A DNA stretch of 43,233 bases, taken from Bacteroidota bacterium. GTDB taxonomy: Bacteria; Bacteroidota; Bacteroidia; Flavobacteriales; Weeksellaceae. The position numbers and the translations under genes are program-made. The notes under the pieces are model-generated. The model saw nothing but the letters and a program-made list of their open reading frames with translations, was not told the DNA's origin and did not search any database. Positions 24,388 to 33,393 of this stretch are shown here, in pieces. Location of the stretch: the NCBI GenBank assembly GCA_023460855.1, contig JAEWOS010000005.1, positions 1 to 43,233 of the forward strand, read 5' to 3'. How positions within the stretch are numbered: position 1 is the first letter of the stretch; every line of letters begins with the position of its first letter.

Positions 24388-25285
24388 AATCGGAACACGC
24401 AATTCGCCGCTGGCTTTGTGGCAGGCCCGCGAAGTAGCGAGAGAACTGCAGAACCGCAATATCAAGACAGAAATTACACCGATTGTTTCTTCAGGTGACA
24501 AAAATCTGGACCAGCCTTTGTATCAAATGGGAATTACCGGTATTTTTACAAAAGACCTCGATGTTGCGCTTCTGAATCACCAGGTTGAAATTGCTGTACA
24601 CTCTTTGAAAGACATTCCCACACAACTTCCTGAAAACCTGGAAATTATCACATATCTGAAACGCGATTATCATCAGGATGTACTTGTGCGTAAAGAAAGC
24701 GCAAAGGACAAACCGCTCCATGAACTAAAAATTGCAACAAGCAGCCTGAGACGCCGTGCATTCTGGCTTAAAGAATTTCCGGATACCGAATTTTGCGATA
24801 TACGCGGAAATGTACAGACGAGACTCGACAAACTGGAAGAAGGCGATTTCGATGCGACTATTTTTTCGCTTGCCGGCCTGAAAAGGATGAAGTATAATAT
24901 TGACTACGAAGAACTTCCGATGATGATCTGCGCTCCTTCCCAGGGTGTAATTGCCGTAACGGGACACAGCGAAAATGCACAGATCAACACCATCATGAAC
25001 GGAATCAGCGATGAAGAAACTGCAGTTTGTGTAGCAATAGAACGGAATTTTCTGAGCACTCTGGAAGGTGGTTGTACCGCTCCGATTGGTGCTTATGCAC
25101 AGTTTCTTGACGGGAAAATCCGTTTTGAAGGCAGAATCTGTTCATTAGACGGTCAGAACTGTATCGAAATCGATAAAATTTTCGAATACAGTCCGGAGAA
25201 AAATCACGGTGAGGAACTTGCCAACGAAATACTGCAAAACGGAGGGCAGGAAATTATGGATTCGATCCGCACACAGTTAAAGTAA
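24374..25285 (+). CDS. hemC: Hydroxymethylbilane synthase (porphobilinogen deaminase)
   Basis: A 303-aa enzyme that joins four porphobilinogens into hydroxymethylbilane. Cys234 in EGGCTAPIGAYA carries the dipyrromethane cofactor. 'IGTRNSPLALWQA', 'HSLKDIPT' and 'TSSLRRRA' are the substrate-contact blocks, and length is normal. It begins inside the end of hemA (14-nt overlap) and is followed by hemD after 31 nt. Confidence 0.96.
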   Translation: MENIRIGTRNSPLALWQAREVARELQNRNIKTEITPIVSSGDKNLDQPLYQMGITGIFTKDLDVALLNHQVEIAVHSLKDIPTQLPENLEIITYLKRDYHQDVLVRKESAKDKPLHELKIATSSLRRRAFWLKEFPDTEFCDIRGNVQTRLDKLEEGDFDATIFSLAGLKRMKYNIDYEELPMMICAPSQGVIAVTGHSENAQINTIMNGISDEETAVCVAIERNFLSTLEGGCTAPIGAYAQFLDGKIRFEGRICSLDGQNCIEIDKIFEYSPEKNHGEELANEILQNGGQEIMDSIRTQLK

Positions 25286-25316
25286 TTCTTCAGGAATTAC
25301 AAAAAGGCGAAATACT

Positions 25317-25973
25317 TTGAAAATCCTTTTTACCAAAACAGATCTCGATAAGAAACAGATCAGCAGTTTTTTTGGACACGTGCATGAATGCAGTTTTCTG
25401 GACGTCATTCAAACAGAATTCAGAAAAACCACACCCACAGGTTTAGCTAATAACGCACTGATTTTCACCAGTGTAAATGGTGTTCGGGGATTTCTTAAAA
25501 ATGGTTACAGCACTTCCTCCAAAAACCATATTTTCTGCGTGGGAGAAAAAGCAGCGAAACTCCTGCAGCAAAATGGTTATCAGATTCAGGAAACCGAAAA
25601 AAACGCAGCATCTTTCGCTGAAAAACTACTTCAGGAATATGATGATCTCGAATATTTGCATTTTTGCGGAGACAAAGCTTTGGATACATTAGCAGAGAAG
25701 CTGGGACAAAAACAAATTAAGTATCAAAGAATTACCGTGTACGAAACCAGATTACTCAATCCGGTAATTGGGGATAAATATGATGCTCTGGTTTTTTTCA
25801 GTCCGAGCGGAGTTCGTAGTTTTGCAGACCGGAACTCATTCGAAGGTGAAAAATTGTTTTCAATTGGCGCAACTACGGAAAAAGAAATCAGGAATTTCAC
25901 TTCGGAGCACGTCATTACAAGTACCGAAAACACACTGGAAGATTTACTCAGATTAATAAAGGAAAATCTTTGA
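25317..25973 (+). CDS. hemD: Uroporphyrinogen-III synthase
   Basis: A 218-aa protein that closes hydroxymethylbilane to uroporphyrinogen III. The family is weakly conserved. Support comes from 'LIFTSVNGVRGFL' and 'ALVFFSPSGVRSF', two repeats of the family's Ser-Gly-rich turn, and from its place between hemC and hemE. The start is TTG at 25317 (KILFTKTDLD follows), with a weak AAGGCG 10 nt upstream; no ATG fits better. Confidence 0.88.
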   Translation: MKILFTKTDLDKKQISSFFGHVHECSFLDVIQTEFRKTTPTGLANNALIFTSVNGVRGFLKNGYSTSSKNHIFCVGEKAAKLLQQNGYQIQETEKNAASFAEKLLQEYDDLEYLHFCGDKALDTLAEKLGQKQIKYQRITVYETRLLNPVIGDKYDALVFFSPSGVRSFADRNSFEGEKLFSIGATTEKEIRNFTSEHVITSTENTLEDLLRLIKENL

Positions 25974-26009
25974 CCGGATTAGCTTAATTCCGGAAAGAAA
26001 AATAAAAAT

Positions 26010-27035
26010 ATGATCAAAAACGATTTATATCTAAGAGCTTTACGAGGCGAAACTGTTGAAAGACCGCCGGTTTGGATGATGAGACAGGCAGGACGTTATC
26101 TGCCGGAATTCCGTGCTTTGCGAGACAAATACGATTTCTTTACGCGTTGCCAGACGCCGGAACTCGCATCAGAAATTACCGTTCAGCCGATAAAAAGATT
26201 TCCGTTAGACGCGGCTATTCTGTTTTCCGATATTCTTGTTGTTCCACAGGCAATGGGAATTGATTTTCAGATGAAAGAAAACGTCGGACCCTGGCTCGAC
26301 ACTCCGATTCGCACTATGGAACAGGTTAAGAATGTAGTGGTTCCGGATGTTAACGGTACTTTGGGTTACGTTTTTGATGCCATTGAAATGACGCTTGAAA
26401 AACTCAATAACGAAATTCCGCTGATCGGTTTTGCAGGTTCACCCTGGACGATTCTCTGTTATTGTGTGGAAGGAAAAGGTTCAAAAGCATTTGACATCGC
26501 AAAATCATTCTGCTTTCAGCAGCCTGAAGCAGCACATTTACTGTTACAGAAAATCACCGATACCACAATTGCTTATCTTAAAAGAAAAGTGGAAAAAGGT
26601 GTTTCCGCGGTTCAGATTTTTGACAGTTGGGGCGGAATGCTTTCTCCGCAGGATTATCAGGAATTTTCATGGCAGTATATCCGCCAGATCGTTGACGCGC
26701 TTGCTGAACTGACGCATGTCGTAGTTTTTGGAAAAGGCTGCTGGTTTGCACTGGAGGAAATGATGAATTCGCCGGTTTCTGCACTTGGTGTGGACTGGAC
26801 TTTAAAGCCTGAGATTGCGAGAAAACTTACAAATAACGGGATTACGCTTCAGGGAAATTTCGATCCGGCAAGACTGCATTCGTCACCGGAAACGATTAGA
26901 AAAATGGTTCATGAAATGATTTCCGGATTCGGTAAAGACCGGTATATCGCAAATCTTGGCCACGGAATTCTGCCAAACATTCCGGTAGAAAATGCTGAAG
27001 CATTTATCAGAGCAGTGGTCGAATGGAAACCATAA
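26010..27035 (+). CDS. hemE: Uroporphyrinogen decarboxylase
   Basis: A 341-aa enzyme that removes four carboxyl groups from uroporphyrinogen III to give coproporphyrinogen III. 'RPPVWMMRQAGRYLPEFRALR' contains the conserved Arg pair of the active site; 'DAAILFSDILVVPQAMG' holds the catalytic Asp. The C-terminus 'ANLGHGILPNIPVENAEAF' is also typical. It closes the hemA-hemC-hemD-hemE operon, 36 nt after hemD. Confidence 0.96.
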   Translation: MIKNDLYLRALRGETVERPPVWMMRQAGRYLPEFRALRDKYDFFTRCQTPELASEITVQPIKRFPLDAAILFSDILVVPQAMGIDFQMKENVGPWLDTPIRTMEQVKNVVVPDVNGTLGYVFDAIEMTLEKLNNEIPLIGFAGSPWTILCYCVEGKGSKAFDIAKSFCFQQPEAAHLLLQKITDTTIAYLKRKVEKGVSAVQIFDSWGGMLSPQDYQEFSWQYIRQIVDALAELTHVVVFGKGCWFALEEMMNSPVSALGVDWTLKPEIARKLTNNGITLQGNFDPARLHSSPETIRKMVHEMISGFGKDRYIANLGHGILPNIPVENAEAFIRAVVEWKP

Positions 27036-27077
27036 TCTGATTATTTCCAATACACTTTAATAATTGATTTTCAAAAT

Positions 27078-27114
27078 ATTACATCGGCACAATTGCTGTT
27101 CGATGTAATTTTTG
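27078..27114. terminator. Bidirectional terminator between hemE and sufS
   Basis: A perfect 9-bp stem, ATTACATCG / CGATGTAAT, with a 14-nt loop. It is followed by TTTTTG on the plus strand and by an AT-rich tract on the minus strand, so it can end both convergent transcripts. Confidence 0.75.
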
Positions 27115-27124
27115 TAATTCAACT

Positions 27125-28348
27125 TCAGGATAGCATCTGCTGTGCTTTTCTTACGCCCGCAACAAGAATATCTATTTCTTCCAGCGTGTTGTAAACGGCG
27201 AAGCTCGCCCGTACTGTTCCGGCGATATCAAGAAATTTCATGATGGGCTGCGTACAGTGATGTCCGGTACGAACTGCTATGCCAAGTTTGTCGAGAATCA
27301 TTCCCGTATCTGATGCAATTCCCGCATTTGAGAGATTGAAGGAAACCACTCCGGTTCTGTCTGCATTTTCAGCATAAATATTCAAACCGTCGATTTCCAG
27401 CAACTTTTCTTGCGCATAATGCAGCAGTTCATTTTCATGTTTCTGAATAGCCGAATGTCCGACAGATGAAATGAAATCTGCAGCAACGCCGATACAGATA
27501 TTTCCCGCTATATTAGGAGTTCCGGCTTCAAATCTGAAAGGCAGAGCTGCAAATGTAGTTCCCTCGAAAGTACAGGTATCAATCATTTCGCCACCGCCGA
27601 GAAAAGGTTCCATCTTCATCAGTTTTTCCTCTTTTCCGTACAGAATTCCTGTTCCTGTAGGTCCGTACATTTTGTGACCGGAAAACGCGAAGAAATCACA
27701 GTCCATTTCCTGGACATCTATTTTAAAATGCGGAACCGCCTGCGCTCCGTCAACCAAAATCCAGGCTTCAGAATTCTTGCGGACTTTTTCAATAATACTT
27801 TTTACCGGATTGATGACGCCCAACGCATTTGAAACATAACTGAACGCCACCATTTTCGTTTTTTCGGACAGAATTTCATCCAGCACATCAATTTGCAGAA
27901 TTCCCTGATCATTCATCGGAATTACGCGGAGTTTTGCTCCGGTTCTCGCACACAGCATTTGCCACGGAACAATATTGGAATGGTGTTCCAGATAAGAAAT
28001 TACTATTTCGTCACCTTCGCGAATAAGTCCGGTATTTGACAGAGAATATGCAATAGTGTTGATGCCTTCCGTCGTTCCACGCGTAAAAAGTACTTCGTAA
28101 TCCTTCTCTGCATTGATGAATTTCTGGATTTTTTTCCGTGACGCCTCCATTTCTTCTGTAGCGAGCTGACTTAAAGTATGAATGCCACGATGTACATTGG
28201 CATTCAGTTCTTCATAATATTTCAGTTCGGCTTCCAGCACAGAGACCGGTTTTTGTGAAGTAGCCGCATTATCTAGGTAAACCAGCGGTTTTCCGTTAAT
28301 TTTCCTTTCAAGTATTGGAAACTGAGAGCGTATATTCTGGATATCCAT
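27125..28348 (-). CDS. sufS: Cysteine desulfurase SufS (group II)
   Basis: A 407-aa PLP enzyme that takes sulfur from cysteine as a persulfide for Fe-S cluster building. The PLP Lys is in 'FFAFSGHKMYGPTGTG'. The active-site Cys365 is in RTGHHCTQPIM, the short group II loop that defines SufS rather than IscS. The N-terminus 'NGKPLVYLDNAATSQKP' is typical. No other suf gene is in the window, so here it stands apart from the usual sufBCDSE cluster. A -7 element lies about 75 nt upstream. Confidence 0.93.
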   Translation of the reverse strand: MDIQNIRSQFPILERKINGKPLVYLDNAATSQKPVSVLEAELKYYEELNANVHRGIHTLSQLATEEMEASRKKIQKFINAEKDYEVLFTRGTTEGINTIAYSLSNTGLIREGDEIVISYLEHHSNIVPWQMLCARTGAKLRVIPMNDQGILQIDVLDEILSEKTKMVAFSYVSNALGVINPVKSIIEKVRKNSEAWILVDGAQAVPHFKIDVQEMDCDFFAFSGHKMYGPTGTGILYGKEEKLMKMEPFLGGGEMIDTCTFEGTTFAALPFRFEAGTPNIAGNICIGVAADFISSVGHSAIQKHENELLHYAQEKLLEIDGLNIYAENADRTGVVSFNLSNAGIASDTGMILDKLGIAVRTGHHCTQPIMKFLDIAGTVRASFAVYNTLEEIDILVAGVRKAQQMLS

Positions 28349-28423
28349 ATGATTAGCAGTAAAAAATTCGCGGCATTATTCTGTTTCCGTTCAACAGATC
28401 GCTGCGAGTAATTTAGAATGTTT

Positions 28424-28431
28424 CAAATTTA
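28424..28431 (-). promoter_or_regulatory. -7 element upstream of sufS
   Basis: Plus-strand CAAATTTA is TAAATTTG on the minus strand, matching TAnnTTTG. It implies a leader of about 70 nt, longer than for most genes here. No -33 TTG at normal spacing. Confidence 0.5.
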
Positions 28432-28503
28432 CGATATATAATTAATAACTGTCGATCTTAATGCAACGGATAAAAAAGGTAGAGCTACTAATCTCTCAAT
28501 TCA

Positions 28504-28535
28504 GAATAAAAAAACCTGCCGGAAAAGGCAGGTTT
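28504..28535 (-). terminator. rplY terminator
   Basis: A perfect 9-bp stem, AAACCTGCC / GGCAGGTTT, with a 6-nt loop; on the minus strand it is followed by a T-run. It lies 22 nt after the rplY stop. Confidence 0.88.
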
Positions 28536-28556
28536 GCTATAATAAATTTCTTTTGC

Positions 28557-29204
28557 TTATTCAGCTGCCGGTGCTTCACCTTCTGTTGCAGGAGCTTCAC
28601 CTTCAGCCGGTGCTGCAGTTTCTTCTTCATCCTCATCATCACCTGCTCCGCCTTTCATTGCAGTTCTGGACATCTTAACAGCTGCAACTACAGCATTGTC
28701 CGGATGCATAAAACTGAATCCTTCAGTTTTGATACCGCCTACATAAATTTTGTTACCGATTTTCAGCGGAGTAACGTCCACCACGATTTCATCTGGAAGA
28801 TCGGTTGGAAGTGCTTTCACTCGCAGCTTTCTGAAAGACTGGCGAAGAACACCACCTGCAACCACACCTTTTGCACGTCCTGTAATGCGTACAGGAACTT
28901 CCATTACTACCGGTTTATCATCTGATAACTGATAGAAGTCCACATGCAGAATTTTGTCTGTAATTGGGTGAAACTGAATGTCCTGAAGAACTGCAGGGAT
29001 GTTTTCCCCGTCAATTACAAGTTCTACTGTGTGTGCTTCCGGAGTGTAAACCAGATTTTTGAAAGCTTTCTCTTCAGTAGAGAAGTTCAAGGGTCCGTTT
29101 CCTCCATAGACAACACAAGGAACTAATTCAGCATCACGTAGAGCTTTTGTTGACTTTTTGCCCACGTTTTCTCTTTTTGCGCCTTGGATTGTAATAGATT
29201 TCAT
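28557..29204 (-). CDS. rplY: 50S ribosomal protein L25 / Ctc
   Basis: A 215-aa long-form L25 (Ctc/TL5 type) that binds 5S rRNA in the large subunit. The N-terminal L25 domain starts 'ITIQGAKRENVGKKSTKALR' with 'VPCVVYGGNGP'; the TL5 beta domain follows with 'VDFYQLSDDKPVVMEVPVRI'. The end is a low-complexity tail of Glu, Ala and Pro (about residues 183-215), probably disordered. It has its own -7 element and terminator, separate from prs upstream. Confidence 0.94.
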   Translation of the reverse strand: MKSITIQGAKRENVGKKSTKALRDAELVPCVVYGGNGPLNFSTEEKAFKNLVYTPEAHTVELVIDGENIPAVLQDIQFHPITDKILHVDFYQLSDDKPVVMEVPVRITGRAKGVVAGGVLRQSFRKLRVKALPTDLPDEIVVDVTPLKIGNKIYVGGIKTEGFSFMHPDNAVVAAVKMSRTAMKGGAGDDEDEEETAAPAEGEAPATEGEAPAAE

Positions 29205-29230
29205 TATAAAATTTAAAAAAATTTGAGGTG

Positions 29231-29238
29231 CAAAGATA
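29231..29238 (-). promoter_or_regulatory. -7 element of the rplY promoter
   Basis: Minus-strand TATCTTTG followed by C matches TAnnTTTG, 26 nt before the rplY ATG. The prs terminator lies immediately upstream (29254-29281), so the two genes are separate transcription units. Confidence 0.6.
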
Positions 29239-29253
29239 CAATTTTATCCCAAT

Positions 29254-29281
29254 AAAAAAACCTCCACGGTGAAATGGAGGT
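29254..29281 (-). terminator. prs terminator
   Basis: ACCTCCA / TGGAGGT pair around an 8-nt loop; on the minus strand a run of seven T follows. It begins 21 nt after the prs stop. Confidence 0.85.
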
Positions 29282-29302
29282 CATTATATATTGTGCTGAT
29301 TA

Positions 29303-30241
29303 TTAAATAATAAATTTGTCGCTGATGGACTTATGCTCATGAACCATTTTCATTACATCGGCAAACAGCTCTGCACAAGATAATACTTTAATTTTATCTG
29401 AAGCCTCACTCTTCACAGGAATGGTATCTGTTACAATAACCTCCGTGAGTTGGGATGCATTGATATTTTCATAGGCCTTTCCGGAAAGAACACCGTGAGT
29501 TGCCATAGCACGAACCGATTTTGCACCGCTTGACATCAGAATATCTGCTGCCTTGCAAAGTGTACCGCCGGTATCGATCATGTCATCAATAAGAATTACA
29601 TTTTTATCGGTAACATCACCAATCAAAAACATTTCCTCAACAACATTGGCTTTTTTCCTTTCCTTATAGGCGATTACGACCTCTGCACCAAGATGGCTTG
29701 CGTAATTTTTTGCACGTTTTGCGCCGCCCATATCCGGAGAAGCGATCGTAAGATTATCAAGACCTAAAGACTGTATATAATCTACAAAAATGGTCGAAGC
29801 ATAAAGATGATCAACAGGTATCTCAAAGAATCCCTGAATCTGATCAGCATGCAGATCCATCGTCATAATCCGTGTAGCTCCGGCTGCAGTAAGCAGATTT
29901 GCGACAAGTTTCGCACCGATAGGCGCCCGTGGCTTATCCTTTCTGTCCTGTCTTGCCAGTCCGTAATAAGGAATTACGACCGTAATATTTTTTGCTGAAG
30001 CGCGCTTTGCAGCGTCAATCATCAACAGCAGCTCCAGTAGATTATCTGCCGGTGGAAAAGTAGAACCGATCAGAAATACGCGCCCGCCACGCACGGATTG
30101 ATCCAGGATTGGTTCAAATTCGCCGTCACTAAATTCCTGAAATTTAATTTTTCCGAGACTTTGCCCGTAGTGCTGAGCAATTTTTTCCGCTAAAACTTTG
30201 CTTGTTCTGGTTGAAAATAAATAGGTCGCCTGATCTGCCAT
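29303..30241 (-). CDS. prs: Ribose-phosphate pyrophosphokinase (PRPP synthetase)
   Basis: A 312-aa enzyme that makes PRPP from ribose-5-phosphate and ATP for nucleotide, His and Trp synthesis. 'FSDGEFEPILDQSVRGGRVFLIGS' corresponds to the N-terminal regulatory flap (read as FSDGE and RGGRVFLIGS). 'RQDRKDKPRAPIGAKLVANLL' is the ATP loop, and 'VILIDDMIDTGGTLCKAA' the PRPP/ribose-5-phosphate loop. Length is normal. A -7 element is 20 nt before the start, and a terminator follows. Confidence 0.96.
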   Translation of the reverse strand: MADQATYLFSTRTSKVLAEKIAQHYGQSLGKIKFQEFSDGEFEPILDQSVRGGRVFLIGSTFPPADNLLELLLMIDAAKRASAKNITVVIPYYGLARQDRKDKPRAPIGAKLVANLLTAAGATRIMTMDLHADQIQGFFEIPVDHLYASTIFVDYIQSLGLDNLTIASPDMGGAKRAKNYASHLGAEVVIAYKERKKANVVEEMFLIGDVTDKNVILIDDMIDTGGTLCKAADILMSSGAKSVRAMATHGVLSGKAYENINASQLTEVIVTDTIPVKSEASDKIKVLSCAELFADVMKMVHEHKSISDKFII

Positions 30242-30261
30242 TTCCTGGTTTTATTCTTGCG

Positions 30262-30269
30262 CAAATTTA
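30262..30269 (-). promoter_or_regulatory. -7 element of the prs promoter
   Basis: Minus-strand TAAATTTG followed by C matches TAnnTTTG, 20 nt before the prs ATG. It sits right beside the terminator of the upstream SGNH gene. Confidence 0.6.
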
Positions 30270-30270
30270 A

Positions 30271-30304
30271 CAAAAAATAAAACCACCTGAAATAATTAGG
30301 TGGT
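30271..30304 (-). terminator. Terminator of the SGNH-hydrolase gene
   Basis: AACCACCT / AGGTGGTT form an 8-bp stem with a 9-nt loop; on the minus strand it is followed by TTTATTTTTTG. It starts 24 nt after the stop at 30329. Confidence 0.82.
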
Positions 30305-30328
30305 TTCTGATATCAATATTTGTTTCCT

Positions 30329-31903
30329 TTATGGAAATTTGATTCCGGAGTACGATCCGGGAGTAACCTGAGGAAGTGTAGATCCGTATTTTGCGTTGAT
30401 TGCTTTGATAAATTCATTTGCAATTACAGCGTATCCTCTGCCGTTCAGATGCACACCGTCCAGTGAAAATGTACCACCGGTTACAAAAGTGGCTGTATAT
30501 TTCACTCCGTCGTACATAATCCCGGAATTTCCTGCGAGTTCTCCCATTTTAGCACTCGCATTAACATGTGCAAGACCATATGATGTTGCCATTGCGGAAA
30601 TCGCAGAATTATAAGCATTTACTGCAGTAGTGATATGGCCAACTTCCGTTGTGGTAAGTGACAACTGATCTGGCAGCGGGAATGAAGCACCGTAAATAAA
30701 CTGCGAAGTAGGAGTTGCCGGCTGATTGGTCATAACGTCATTTCCAAGAACTGAACTTGCTCTCAAGAGCAGCAGATCACCTTCTTTAGCATGTCTTGCC
30801 TGTCCGAAAGCATTACCGATTAATGCCGCCTGCGCTGCAGGATATCCGGCGCCGGTAAGTGCAGCAGTAAGCTGAGCCGAAAGATTTGTAAGTGAGTTAT
30901 CGACGATTATGGCAGGATTATTTCCGGCAGATACCAGATTTAGACGGGATCCCTGTCCGAAAGCTGTAAGCACCTGCTTTAGCGGTCCGATCAAAGAAGT
31001 ATTAAGCGTTTGAGCTCTAGCTGCATCCAGCGGAATCGGATTGTAAGGAACTCTTGTAAAAAACGGAATTGTGGTTACATTCGGAATATTTGCGATTACT
31101 CCTTTAGTTGCACCAACACTTGCCAGTCCGTCCAGAATCGCCTTAATAGAACCTGCTACCACATTCGGATCTGAGATATCGTTTGACTTGTACGTTGCAG
31201 GATTGGTATTTCCGGTCTGCACTGTTGCAGGTGTATAAGTAGTAACTCCGCCAACTGTCTGGGAATTGGTTCCGCCATTCGTTGCATAGGAAAGAACGTC
31301 GTTATTTCCGATCCATAGTGAGAAAAAAGTCGGGTTCTGCGCCATTGCATCCTGAAGAACACTTGCTGAAGCCGAAGAAGCGAACCTTACAAAATACGGA
31401 TTGGCAGCACCAACAGCAAGGTTCGCCATGCTTCCGTAACCAGGAGCTACCAAATGAAAGGATTTAGCACCTGGAACTCCCATATTCTGGAATGGTCCCT
31501 GAGAATAAATACTCTGAAGCGTTGTTGATCCCTGAATGGTTGGTGACTGTTCCGGAGTAAGTGCTCCATTTTTAACAACCAGCTGATATTTATCTCCAAA
31601 ATTCACAGCCGGAATTCCGCCCCAGTTGTCTGCCATCATCGGCTGCTTGAAAACTGCAGCTCCGCCTGCAAGACGCATTTGGCCAGCAATCATGTTAGGA
31701 AACGACTCGTTCTGTCCGTCCACATACAATGCACCATCACGATATCCGGAAGTAAGCGAGTTTCCGAGCGCTACGTATCTGGTGAAATCCGCAGTTCCAC
31801 TGGTAACCGGAATTTCCGATACGTCTGTGTCAAAATCTGTTTTACAGGCTGTGGTGCTCAAAACAAGCGCTGCCGCAAAACCTGAAATTAATATTTTCTT
31901 CAT
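30329..31903 (-). CDS. SGNH/GDSL-family hydrolase, lipoprotein
   Basis: A 524-aa lipoprotein: the signal peptide ends STTAC with Cys20 as the lipidated residue. Block I of the SGNH fold is 'VALGNSLTSG' with the nucleophile Ser49 (GNSL rather than GDSL). Block III is 'WIGNNDVLSY', and block V 'SLDGVHLNGRGYAVIANEF' gives the Asp-His pair. All four catalytic blocks are present, so it should be an active esterase or lipase at the cell envelope. It starts 12 nt after the FadL-type porin gene and is co-transcribed with it; a role in releasing or handling fatty acids taken up by that porin is a reasonable inference. Confidence 0.87.
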   Translation of the reverse strand: MKKILISGFAAALVLSTTACKTDFDTDVSEIPVTSGTADFTRYVALGNSLTSGYRDGALYVDGQNESFPNMIAGQMRLAGGAAVFKQPMMADNWGGIPAVNFGDKYQLVVKNGALTPEQSPTIQGSTTLQSIYSQGPFQNMGVPGAKSFHLVAPGYGSMANLAVGAANPYFVRFASSASASVLQDAMAQNPTFFSLWIGNNDVLSYATNGGTNSQTVGGVTTYTPATVQTGNTNPATYKSNDISDPNVVAGSIKAILDGLASVGATKGVIANIPNVTTIPFFTRVPYNPIPLDAARAQTLNTSLIGPLKQVLTAFGQGSRLNLVSAGNNPAIIVDNSLTNLSAQLTAALTGAGYPAAQAALIGNAFGQARHAKEGDLLLLRASSVLGNDVMTNQPATPTSQFIYGASFPLPDQLSLTTTEVGHITTAVNAYNSAISAMATSYGLAHVNASAKMGELAGNSGIMYDGVKYTATFVTGGTFSLDGVHLNGRGYAVIANEFIKAINAKYGSTLPQVTPGSYSGIKFP

Positions 31904-31915
31904 GTCTTTGAAAAA

Positions 31916-33148
31916 TTAAAAAGCATTATAAGAAAGGCCTAACCCCACATAAAGTGTGCTGGCTTTAGCCTGTCCTGAAAAATTGGTATTCATATTATGG
32001 AATGTCCTGTACTGAGGAAAAGTTTTTGCTGCCGCAACATCAACACCAAAACCTCGGAATCTCAGACCGAAACCGGCTGTAATAGCATGTGCATCAAAAC
32101 TTGGCGTTTCCGGAGTAAAATCCTGTGGTTCGTAAGCTGCTTCATCGTAAAACCATCCTAATCTGCCCGCAATCATTGAAGAGAACTGATATTCGGTACC
32201 TACTCTGAACGTCTTGGAATTTTTGAAATTCTTAGGATTCACAAGAACCGTAGGATCTGCCTGATTTCCGATCGGTGCGTTTGCAAAATCCAGTGTGAGT
32301 CTGTCATATGCTTCCCAGCCTGTATAGTTGAAATCTGCAGAGAGTTTCCAGGTCGGCTTAATTTTATAGGTTGCGCCAATAGTATATTCTTCAGGAAGCG
32401 GAAGTGTCGCTGTAAAGGCGTCCTGCCCTGCTGAATTCAGGCCTAAACTTCCGTACAAAGAACTTGGAACACTGAACGATGCAATCCCGTTTTCAGCCTT
32501 CATGCCAACTTTTGAACGATAGGCAAGACCGATATCGAGTCTGTCGGATGGTTTGAAATAGAATCCCATTCCGAAACCGCTTCCTTTAGCTTTCTCGTCC
32601 TTAATATTGACGGTTCCACCGATATTTGTTGCTGCTTTATCCCAGTCCACAGAACCGGTCGCATAAATATAGCTTACACCAAGAGAAGCCCACGGCGCAA
32701 GTTTAAATGACACCATCGGTTGAAAGTACATCGACTTCAGCGACATTTTCTGCACCATCTCTCTTCCGCTCCAGTCATCGGGATACTGAATTGTACTTCC
32801 GTACGGTGTAGTGAAACTGAAACCAACCGAAACATTATCAACAATTTTGTAGGCTACCGCCGCATAGATAGGCGTTCCAATAGGGTTGTCAGTTTCATAA
32901 GACTGCAACGTGTTGGTATTCTGATAAGTAACAGTAGAAAATGCTCCGAAACCACCGGCAGCAACGCTCAGTTTGTTTGGAATAAATGAGATACCTCCCG
33001 GATTAAAGAACGCAATACTGGCATCTTCAGCATGAGCGCTGGTGTGTGCCATTGCAAGCTGCTTTACTCCCTGCAGCGAAACCCTGAATCCACCGGCATA
33101 AGAAATGATTCCCGAAAGCATTGCACAGGCAATTAAAACTTTTTTCAT
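31916..33148 (-). CDS. Outer-membrane transport protein, OMPP1/FadL/TodX family
   Basis: A 410-aa outer-membrane beta-barrel with a signal peptide (MKKVLIACAMLSGIISYA). The mature start 'GGFRVSLQGVKQLAMAHTSAHAEDASIAFFNPGG' (key pieces: GFRVSLQG, AHTSA, FFNPGG) is the family's hatch-domain signature. FadL-type porins move hydrophobic compounds such as long-chain fatty acids across the outer membrane. The end 'LYVGLGLSYNAF' with terminal Phe is typical for barrel assembly. It is the first gene of a two-gene unit with the SGNH lipoprotein. Confidence 0.93.
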   Translation of the reverse strand: MKKVLIACAMLSGIISYAGGFRVSLQGVKQLAMAHTSAHAEDASIAFFNPGGISFIPNKLSVAAGGFGAFSTVTYQNTNTLQSYETDNPIGTPIYAAVAYKIVDNVSVGFSFTTPYGSTIQYPDDWSGREMVQKMSLKSMYFQPMVSFKLAPWASLGVSYIYATGSVDWDKAATNIGGTVNIKDEKAKGSGFGMGFYFKPSDRLDIGLAYRSKVGMKAENGIASFSVPSSLYGSLGLNSAGQDAFTATLPLPEEYTIGATYKIKPTWKLSADFNYTGWEAYDRLTLDFANAPIGNQADPTVLVNPKNFKNSKTFRVGTEYQFSSMIAGRLGWFYDEAAYEPQDFTPETPSFDAHAITAGFGLRFRGFGVDVAAAKTFPQYRTFHNMNTNFSGQAKASTLYVGLGLSYNAF

Positions 33149-33170
33149 AATTCATAGATTAATAGAAATT

Positions 33171-33178
33171 CAAATATA
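33171..33178 (-). promoter_or_regulatory. -7 element of the FadL-type porin promoter
   Basis: Minus-strand TATATTTG matches TAnnTTTG, 22 nt before the ATG at 33148. No -33 TTG at the expected distance. Confidence 0.55.
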
Positions 33179-33363
33179 ATATTATTTTGAAGACAGATGT
33201 TAAGCTTCGTTAAATTTTATGTAAATATTCAAAGAATCACTATGTATCAAATAGATTCAGCAAAATTAACAGCTAACAATAATTAATATACCTAAGCGTT
33301 TTTCGCAAATGAATCGAAATTCTGTTATTTCAATCATAAAACAGGGGTAAAGTAAAAATATCT

Positions 33364-33371
33364 TAAATTTG
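33364..33371 (+). promoter_or_regulatory. -7 element of the ricT-gldH-PBP1A unit
   Basis: TAAATTTG followed by C matches TAnnTTTG, 22 nt before the ricT ATG. The divergent space 33179-33363 shows nothing else clear. Confidence 0.6.
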
Positions 33372-33393
33372 CAGATTAAATACAAAGGAATTT

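Noticed and set aside
28461..28925. Plus-strand open frame of 154 codons across the rplY 3' end
   Set aside because: Cys/Phe/Ser-rich shadow of the rplY Glu/Ala-rich tail; it also runs through the rplY terminator.
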